Source: Paenibacillaceae bacterium (GTDB taxonomy: Bacteria > Bacillota > Clostridia > Lachnospirales > Lachnospiraceae). Taken from it: a stretch of DNA of 37,516 nucleotides. Of the stretch, positions 31,613 through 37,516 are shown one piece after another. Within the stretch, counting starts at the first letter, position 1, and the number at the start of each line of letters is the position of its first letter. The stretch is taken from NCBI GenBank assembly GCA_015057715.1, contig SVDS01000036.1:1-37516 (forward strand), read 5' to 3'. The translations under genes were made by a program, and so were the position numbers. The notes below the pieces were generated by a model. It was not told the origin of the DNA and did no database searches. It was given only the letters and a program-made list of their open reading frames with translations.

Positions 31613-33307
31613 TTAATTTGCTGCCGCTTCTTCTGCTACTTTAATTCTCCTGTCTACCTCCGGCTGTACTTCATCAAGAAATGCCTTTGGATTGCAGGTC
31701 TCATAAGCAGTTAAATATTCTTCCCAGCCAGCTTCAAAATCAGGCGCCATGACTACCTTTGGTAAATACTCATGTTTTAATTCTCTCATCTTAATCCATG
31801 CGGTTCCGCCAGGTGTTGCCGTAGTCATGGTTCCAACAAACGTATAAATCGGATACCAGGGTCCAGGAATTTCATTTTCTCCTACCATATCCACATAGGT
31901 TTTACAGCCATATGCCTGAAGGCATTCCTGTACATTTTTCGGAAGACTATCCAGGAACTCCTTGGGCTGCAACTCCGGTTTTGCTGCATTGATTCCATCC
32001 TGGCTCATTCCGGTCCAGACCGGGAAATAGGAATAAGGGCATAAATGAGAGGCTTTGTATGCAGTATTGGTGACTTTCATACGAATCTCTGGTGTCCGGT
32101 AGAATAAGCCATCCTGATCCACCAGGTAATCCACATCCTTTTCTCCCCAGTTCCTGAGAGTGATCGCTTCTTCACTTAACAGATCATCTACGAATTTTAA
32201 AGCTCCTCTGACATCTTTACAGCTTATAGTAATGGACAGACCGGAACCTACATTTAATGTATCTCCCGAGGTATGCCATCTGTTTTTCACTCCCTTGTCA
32301 ATGGTAATTGGAAGGGGTACATAATTACAGCCCTGATCCTCCAGCCCCTGCTGCTTGATTGCATCATTAACGTGCCCATAAAAATCCCACCACTGGTCAA
32401 TCATTCCAAGTACACGGCCTGTTGAGAGTTTTGCAATATATTCATCATAGATCTGAGTAAAGGATTCCGGATCAACGATTCCCTTTTTAAATTCTTCATT
32501 CAGCTTCTGGAAATAGCGTTTTGCCGTAGGTGTAGTATTGTAATCAATTACTTTCTTCGTCTCAGGATCTACAATACAGCTTCCATCATTGGGATATCCG
32601 TCCAGGAACAACGGAGCATTCTCAAGGCAGAAATATCTCCAGTCATCACATAATATTGTATATGGAATGTTCTTTGTTCCATCCTCCATGGTGGGGTTGG
32701 CTTCCTGATAACGCTCGATTAAGTCAAAATATTCGTCCATGGTGGTAATCTTTGGATATCCTGCCCATTTTAGTACTCGGGTCTGAATCCAGAAGGCCTC
32801 ATCGTTGTGAGTGGTCTGCATATCCTTTTCATAGCTGTTGTTGAACTGAGGGATCCAGTAGATATGTCCATCAGACTGACGCAGCTGTTCCCATTCCAGT
32901 TTGGTAAAGAAATTTTTGATATTGGGATAATCATCAATATAATCATCAAGTGCGACCAGTGCTCCTGCATCATAAAGCTGGCTGGTTCCGTCACTGCCGC
33001 ATATAAAGTCGGGATATTCCCCTCCTGCTATTAAGGTTCCCACAGCTTCTTCTGCTGTCTGTCCGGTCAGCCAGGTTTCCTTCACTTTGACTCCTGTAAT
33101 CTCTGCAATGTGCTGTTGGATTTCATTGTCATCATTGATTTCGTCTCCCGGTACCGCAAAAAAAGCGGTAAATTCTTTAATACCCCCGTCTTCTTTGGCT
33201 GTACTGCTGCCGGTAGCTGCTGTCCCCTTAGAGCAGCCAGTCAGAGTTTGCAACACCATGGCACCAATCACAAGCAGAGCTGTAAACTGTTTCTTTCTCA
33301 ACGTCAT
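31613..33307 (-). CDS. Large extracellular solute-binding lipoprotein, LplA-type
   Basis: This 564-residue lipoprotein has signal MTLRKKQFTALLVIGAMVLQ followed by lipobox LTGC (lipidated Cys25) and a short Ser/Thr/Ala linker. The mature part matches the long LplA-like family that accompanies LplB/LplC permeases. Recognisable segments are ITGVKVKETWLTGQ, GEYPDFICGSDGTSQLYDAGALVALDDYIDDY and RDTDE-like charged helices near the C-terminus. AAGGGAGG precedes ATG 33307. It should capture the oligosaccharide later hydrolysed by the GH39 enzyme, likely a xylan fragment. The upstream YesN/YesM pair probably controls it. Confidence 0.9.
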   Translation of the reverse strand: MTLRKKQFTALLVIGAMVLQTLTGCSKGTAATGSSTAKEDGGIKEFTAFFAVPGDEINDDNEIQQHIAEITGVKVKETWLTGQTAEEAVGTLIAGGEYPDFICGSDGTSQLYDAGALVALDDYIDDYPNIKNFFTKLEWEQLRQSDGHIYWIPQFNNSYEKDMQTTHNDEAFWIQTRVLKWAGYPKITTMDEYFDLIERYQEANPTMEDGTKNIPYTILCDDWRYFCLENAPLFLDGYPNDGSCIVDPETKKVIDYNTTPTAKRYFQKLNEEFKKGIVDPESFTQIYDEYIAKLSTGRVLGMIDQWWDFYGHVNDAIKQQGLEDQGCNYVPLPITIDKGVKNRWHTSGDTLNVGSGLSITISCKDVRGALKFVDDLLSEEAITLRNWGEKDVDYLVDQDGLFYRTPEIRMKVTNTAYKASHLCPYSYFPVWTGMSQDGINAAKPELQPKEFLDSLPKNVQECLQAYGCKTYVDMVGENEIPGPWYPIYTFVGTMTTATPGGTAWIKMRELKHEYLPKVVMAPDFEAGWEEYLTAYETCNPKAFLDEVQPEVDRRIKVAEEAAAN

Positions 33308-33346
33308 ATCCTCCCTTTTCTTTTATATTAATAGTTTACTTCAAAG

Positions 33347-33396
33347 CTGTGTTTTCTCAACTGGAGAAAGCTAATAAAAACACAGGGTAAATTATA
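33347..33396 (-). promoter_or_regulatory. Candidate promoter and 5'-leader hairpin of the LplA-type gene
   Basis: A TATAAT lies at 33396-33391 on the minus strand without a clear -35 box. Just downstream CTGTGTTTT pairs with AAAACACAG (33385-33377 with 33355-33347) around a 21-base loop, so the transcript would begin with a hairpin. The hairpin could stabilise the mRNA, or the inverted repeat could bind a regulator. Confidence 0.4.
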
Positions 33397-33418
33397 GAAG
33401 CAGTACCCATAATCTGCC

Positions 33419-35017
33419 CTATTTCACTCTATTTTCCCCTCCCTTTCTAAACTTTGACGGTGTACAGCCCTTAACGGAAATAAAACGGTTCACAAAGTAG
33501 TCCAGATCCCGGTACCCAACCTCCTCCGCAATCTGGTATATTTTAAGATCGGTTCTTAACAGCCTGACTGCCGCCTGCTCAATACGGCAGTTATTTAAAT
33601 AATCCTTAAAGGACATTCCGTATTTTTTCCGGAACAGCTGACCTAAATAAGCGCTGTTTAAATAATATTTATTGCTGTATTCTCTTAATGAAAGATTTTT
33701 TGCGTAATTTTTCCTGATATCCTTCTCCACCTCATGGAGAATATCCTTAGATACATGCTTTCGAAGCTGTTCCAAGTAAGCCGCATACTCACAGGATAAC
33801 CGGATTAAATGCTCTTTTCCGCCTCTGAGCATGTCCCCTTCAAAGACATTTTCACTGATATAGAGCATGATTTCTTCCTGATTTACATACCCGTCCTGCT
33901 CGGAAGCCAGATGGATCAGCTGAAATAACAAATAGTTAATATTTAAATTAACCGTATCCATGGCAAATCTTAAATGATTCATTTCTTTATACAGCCGTTC
34001 TACGCTTTCCTCAATTCTCCCCCGTTCATTCTGCTCCACGGCAAACAGCAAATCATCCAGATATTGTTTACATAATACGATCCCATTGTTATTTACCTGT
34101 ACCTCTTTTTCATAATAATAAATGGGCTGCTTTTTGCGAAAGGCCTGGAAAGAGCGGAGAATTCTGGCCGCCCCATAGGAATTTGAGATTTTTGAAATAT
34201 CATTTACCTTTTTTCCTACCAGCATAACAACCGGCAGGTTCATGGCATCATTTAAGTACTTTCTGAACCGCTCCAGATACGTTTTCTGAGTCTCCCCTGC
34301 ATTTCCTGCCATATAATCACAATATATAAAACCAATATCATAGCTTTTTTCATGACTTGAAACATCAAAAATACAATGATCCCCATCTCCTTTTAAAAAT
34401 GCAAGGCAGGCTCGGTAAAGTTCTCTCTGCTGGTTTCGTTTTTCCTCATCCATCAGCTCTTCCATCTGCTCAATATTGTCAATTTCGATGTCCACGTAAC
34501 TGATTCCTTCCGACCACTTCATCTGTTCTCTGATATAATCCAGATTAATCTGGTCGTATTTCCCAAAAATAAGAGATATCATATTTCTGGCAAGATATGC
34601 CTTCTCCATCTTGATTTTGTTAAGCTGTTGCTTTTTACTGCCCTGTCTCTGATAATTCAGCCGGTGCAGCACCCGAATCAGTTCTTCCTTTACAACCGGC
34701 TTTAAAATATAATCAAAGCAGTCAAATCGAATTGCCTGCTGGGCAAAGGAAAAATCACTGAAACCGCTTAATATAATAAAATCTGCACGGGAAACCTTAT
34801 CTCTTCTCAAAATTTCCAACAGTTCCATTCCTGACATCACAGGCATTTTTATATCTGCAATGATTAAATCCACCTGATTATTTTTCAGGTAATCAAGAGC
34901 TTCCATTCCATTTGCAACCGTTTTAACAACCTCATAGCCTTCTTCCTCCCAGTTAATCAGTACCTTTAATCCCTGAACAATAAATGGTTCATCATCCACT
35001 AATAAGACACGTATCAT
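33419..35017 (-). CDS. Response regulator, YesN-type, with AraC DNA-binding domain
   Basis: This is a 532-residue regulator. The receiver domain (1-120) has DDE at 8-10, phospho-acceptor Asp55 in LIIADIKMPV and Lys in YILKPVVKEE. A long central helical region of unknown function is followed by a C-terminal AraC domain (~residues 430-525), with NKYYLNSAYLGQLFRKKYG as the first helix-turn-helix and IAEEVGYRDLDYFVNRF as the second. GGGGGGT precedes ATG 35017, 18 bases after the kinase stop. It is the presumed activator of the LplA-type operon directly downstream. Its layout parallels the product of 6095-7621, but the sequences differ widely. Confidence 0.92.
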   Translation of the reverse strand: MIRVLLVDDEPFIVQGLKVLINWEEEGYEVVKTVANGMEALDYLKNNQVDLIIADIKMPVMSGMELLEILRRDKVSRADFIILSGFSDFSFAQQAIRFDCFDYILKPVVKEELIRVLHRLNYQRQGSKKQQLNKIKMEKAYLARNMISLIFGKYDQINLDYIREQMKWSEGISYVDIEIDNIEQMEELMDEEKRNQQRELYRACLAFLKGDGDHCIFDVSSHEKSYDIGFIYCDYMAGNAGETQKTYLERFRKYLNDAMNLPVVMLVGKKVNDISKISNSYGAARILRSFQAFRKKQPIYYYEKEVQVNNNGIVLCKQYLDDLLFAVEQNERGRIEESVERLYKEMNHLRFAMDTVNLNINYLLFQLIHLASEQDGYVNQEEIMLYISENVFEGDMLRGGKEHLIRLSCEYAAYLEQLRKHVSKDILHEVEKDIRKNYAKNLSLREYSNKYYLNSAYLGQLFRKKYGMSFKDYLNNCRIEQAAVRLLRTDLKIYQIAEEVGYRDLDYFVNRFISVKGCTPSKFRKGGENRVK

Positions 35018-35035
35018 AGCTACCCCCCATTATTA

Positions 35036-36799
35036 CTATATATTTGATACCGGAATTTTAATTGTTACCATGGTTGAAATTCCGGCTTCACTTTCCAGCT
35101 CAAAGCTTACCGTATTATTCGTTGCCATCTTAAGCCGCAGGCAGGCATTTAATATGCCAACTCCTTTCTTCTCTTTTAGCATATCAATGCTGGCATGGTT
35201 CATCTTGTTTCTCAATTCGTTCAAAAATGACTCTTCCATTCCGTCCCCTGTGTCTTCGATTTCAATATAAAACACCTGATCTTCTAAATATACATGTACA
35301 AAAATCCACCCATCTGCTGTTTTACTCTCAATGCCATGAATGCAGGCATTTTCAGCAAATGTAACAATGGTCAGCTTTGGAATACGATAGTCCATACATT
35401 CTTCCATAATATCAAGCCGGTAAGACAGCCGATCTCCAAAACGGTACTTCTGCAGCTGCAAATATGCCTCTACAAATGAAATTTCTTCCCTTACTGTGAT
35501 AAAATCCGTACCCCAGTCAAAGTTCTGGCGCTCCATTATTGCCAGCCGTTCCACCATGCTGGCGGTTTCTGTTTCATTTTTTAGCAGACTGTGCATACGG
35601 ATGCTCTCCAATGCGTTAAATAGGAAATGGGGATTAATCTGGCTGTGAAGCGCTAAAAGTTCCGCTTTCTGCCGTTCGATATCCATCTCCTGTTCTCTTA
35701 AACGGTTAATATAAACAGTCTGGATTAACTCATTAATAGTAGCCACCATGCGATTATAATTGCGCATTACAATTCCAATTTCATCTTCTCCCCTGATGTT
35801 CTCAATCTTCATAAGCTTTTCATCATCAATGCGCTTAAAGGCCTGACTCAGCTCCTTCAGCCGTTCGGTAAAGGATTGGTTGATCGCTATCATAAATCCC
35901 AATGGCAGCAGGATGTTTATAAAAACCAGCAGGATGAACAGGGGAATATTCTTTAACATCTGCCTCATAATTACTGTCTGGGGCTTTAGAACATAAATTG
36001 TTAACTCAGCCCCGTAGGAAGCAAAGTTCATCTGATAGCCCACTTTTTCCTGCAATTCAAAGGTTTCAAAATCTTTCCATTGTCCATAATTACCCTGATT
36101 GGACAAAATGATTTTATCATTCCAGCATACATAAACCGGAGCCTCATAATTCATTTTTACAAAGCTCCGCGCCATGGTGCTATAGTCTATATCCATTTTT
36201 ACAAGCTTTTCACATCCATCTCTTTTGTAAAAATTCAAATTCCTGATAAAGGATATTTTCCGTTTGGAATCTACAGTGGGAATTCTGCTCTCATCATAAT
36301 ACATATAAAGCACCCCATCCCTGCTTGATCCCTTTAAATACTGGTACCACTCCTGGTCTTTTACTGTGGAAAGCTGTTTAAATTCTCCTCCGCTTACAAT
36401 GGTAGGATTGTCCGCATACATGGTGATGGATGACGCTGTCGTTCCGATGCTGCTTTCAAATAATGAGTCTTTCATAAAAGCCTGATAACTTAAAAAATAG
36501 TCCAACTCCGACTCAAACTGTTTATCCATGAACTGATTCACATATTTATTCATATATATTTTCTTTGTTGTACCAGCCGCTTCTTCAATATCATAAAAAA
36601 AATTGTATTTTACCGCATTTGCGATATTCTCCATGCCTTTTTTCATGGATGCACTTTCTGATGCTATAAATATGGCAACAATCACACTATCCGTTATAAA
36701 GATTGGCAAAAGAACGCTGTATATGTAGAGTATCCTAAGCTTTTTCTTCAATTTAAAATCATCTAATCTGCTGCTGATCCTTTTTAAAACATGCCTCAT
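35036..36799 (-). CDS. Sensor histidine kinase, YesM-type
   Basis: This 587-residue membrane kinase has a first transmembrane helix (~residues 27-48), an extracytoplasmic sensor region of about 230 residues, a second helix (~280-305), a HAMP region (LKELSQAFKRIDDEK) and a His_kinase motif LLALHSQINPHFLFNALE with phospho-acceptor His391. The HATPase domain follows, with FAENACIHGIE as N-box and GVGILNACLRLKM as a later glycine motif. AGGGGGACCAGGG precedes ATG 36799. It is the first gene of the kinase-regulator pair and partners the product of 33419-35017. Confidence 0.92.
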   Translation of the reverse strand: MRHVLKRISSRLDDFKLKKKLRILYIYSVLLPIFITDSVIVAIFIASESASMKKGMENIANAVKYNFFYDIEEAAGTTKKIYMNKYVNQFMDKQFESELDYFLSYQAFMKDSLFESSIGTTASSITMYADNPTIVSGGEFKQLSTVKDQEWYQYLKGSSRDGVLYMYYDESRIPTVDSKRKISFIRNLNFYKRDGCEKLVKMDIDYSTMARSFVKMNYEAPVYVCWNDKIILSNQGNYGQWKDFETFELQEKVGYQMNFASYGAELTIYVLKPQTVIMRQMLKNIPLFILLVFINILLPLGFMIAINQSFTERLKELSQAFKRIDDEKLMKIENIRGEDEIGIVMRNYNRMVATINELIQTVYINRLREQEMDIERQKAELLALHSQINPHFLFNALESIRMHSLLKNETETASMVERLAIMERQNFDWGTDFITVREEISFVEAYLQLQKYRFGDRLSYRLDIMEECMDYRIPKLTIVTFAENACIHGIESKTADGWIFVHVYLEDQVFYIEIEDTGDGMEESFLNELRNKMNHASIDMLKEKKGVGILNACLRLKMATNNTVSFELESEAGISTMVTIKIPVSNI

Positions 36800-36936
36800 C
36801 CCTGGTCCCCCTGTTAACTCTTGTTCAATCCTATTATACCTCTTTCTACTAATTATACGGGATAAACTTTTTCTATCCTCCTGACAAATTATATAAACTA
36901 TCCAGACAAAGTTTCATTATGTGGCTGAAATGCAAA
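36800..36936 (-). promoter_or_regulatory. Leader region of the YesM/YesN operon
   Basis: On the minus strand this short AT-rich stretch has two TATAAT boxes (near 36862-36857 and 36842-36837) upstream of the kinase start, without a matching TTGACA. One of them is probably the operon promoter. Confidence 0.35.
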
Positions 36937-36976
36937 AAAGCGTATCAGACGGTAGAAAATAAGTCTGATACGCTTT
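36937..36976 (-). terminator. Terminator of the agmatine deiminase gene
   Basis: AAAGCGTATCAGAC (36937-36950) pairs perfectly with 36963-36976. On the minus strand it is followed by a T-run. Confidence 0.88.
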
Positions 36977-36991
36977 CAATATTTTATTTCA

Positions 36992-37516
36992 TTATTTTAC
37001 TTTCGGCTGCTGCTGAGTGATACAGTGAATATTTCCGCCTCCAAATGCTACCTCTTCGGTGCGTACTCCTACTACTTTTCGATCTGGGAACATTTCCTGA
37101 ATCTGCTCTAAGGCTAATGCATCGTTTTCATCACCATACTGGGGAACAATTACACCGCCGTTTACGATGAGAAAGTTCATATAGGAAGCAATGGAGATTT
37201 CTCCATCTTCTCTTGGAAGAGTTCCTTCTACCATATCAATGGAGTCTGCACCGTCTAACCGTACTGGCTCTTTTGTAAGGCAGAGCTTGTGAACCTTCAG
37301 CCTGCGTCCCTTTGCATCAACTGCTTCAGAAAGAGTTTTGTAAGCAGCCTGTGCTTCTGCATAGAAAGGATTTTCTTCATCCTCTGTCCAGATGCAGGCA
37401 ACCTCACCTGGTCTTACATACTGGGCAACGTCATCAATGTGGCCGTTGGTTTCATTTGGATCAATTCCATCTTTAATCCAGATCACTTTTTCACAGTTTA
37501 AGTACTGACAGAGCAT
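36992..37516 (-). CDS. aguA: Agmatine deiminase, C-terminal part (cut by window edge)
   Basis: The last 174 residues of a guanidine-modifying hydrolase are visible; the N-terminal half lies beyond the right edge, and the methionine at the edge is probably internal. The enzyme converts agmatine to N-carbamoylputrescine and ammonia. Family marks are IDPNETNGHIDDVAQYVRPGEV, which carries the catalytic His and Asp, and the C-terminal EVAFGGGNIHCITQQQP, which carries the nucleophilic Cys. These distinguish it from peptidylarginine deiminases of oral bacteria only weakly, but the sequence agrees better with AguA. Putrescine carbamoyltransferase and other pathway genes would lie outside the window. 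A terminator follows the stop. Confidence 0.92.
   Translation of the reverse strand: MLCQYLNCEKVIWIKDGIDPNETNGHIDDVAQYVRPGEVACIWTEDEENPFYAEAQAAYKTLSEAVDAKGRRLKVHKLCLTKEPVRLDGADSIDMVEGTLPREDGEISIASYMNFLIVNGGVIVPQYGDENDALALEQIQEMFPDRKVVGVRTEEVAFGGGNIHCITQQQPKVK

Noticed and set aside
32807-33374. Overlapping plus-strand frames opposite the LplA-type lipoprotein
   Set aside because: They are antisense shadows; the lipobox and family sequence are on the minus strand.

Overview
The window looks like chromosome from an anaerobic, moderately low-GC Firmicute of the Lachnospiraceae/Clostridia type, broadly Lacrimispora- or Hungatella-like. The basis is gene content: a class III fructose-1,6-bisphosphatase, YesM/YesN-type two-component pairs beside carbohydrate ABC transporters, strong AGGAGG ribosome-binding sites, and paired SH3-NlpC/P60 hydrolases. 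I infer the genus; I did not test it.

Left region (1-11250): a plant-glycan or pectin-fragment locus. Divergent promoters near 4180-4300 drive two units. The minus-strand unit is a binding protein, two MalF/MalG-type permeases and, after a hairpin, a GH38 alpha-mannosidase cut by the window edge. The plus-strand unit is a YesM-type kinase, a YesN-type AraC regulator and a GH105 unsaturated glycuronyl hydrolase. A cupin-AraC regulator (minus) and a GH4 LplD-like alpha-galacturonidase (plus) follow, sharing a palindrome-rich promoter region.

Middle-left (11258-16186): a compact minus-strand operon of YfcE phosphodiesterase, THUMP RNA methyltransferase, papain-like C1 peptidase, RdgB nucleotide-pool sanitiser and a second MJ0936/YfcE-type phosphodiesterase. 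Upstream lie a single-domain rhodanese and a 91-residue protein built almost wholly from four-residue repeats.

Accessory island (about 16400-19665): an AT-rich insert with a KAP-family P-loop NTPase, a 209-residue helical DUF5677-like protein, a decayed small gene and the frameshifted C-terminal half of a tyrosine integrase. It is bounded by a 14-bp perfect direct repeat. Just inside each end is a tandem AGTATCA motif resembling arm-type integrase sites. The left boundary sits in the apex of a strong hairpin, and the outer flanks of the two ends would rebuild a similar hairpin if joined. This is the best candidate for an undescribed system: a two-gene, possibly anti-phage, cargo of a now immobile element.

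Middle-right (19816-28025): two tandem NlpC/P60 cell-wall hydrolases, a DUF1700/HAAS membrane protein, fbp, a metallo-beta-lactamase-fold hydrolase, a small Cys-rich possibly cystatin-like protein, an iron-dependent alcohol dehydrogenase and an M23 peptidase.

Right region (28156-37516): a second glycan locus. It has a GH39 beta-xylosidase (plus) facing an LplABC-type uptake system (minus), in which the LplB-like permease is frameshifted at a T6 tract. A second YesN/YesM pair lies upstream. The window ends inside an agmatine deiminase gene.
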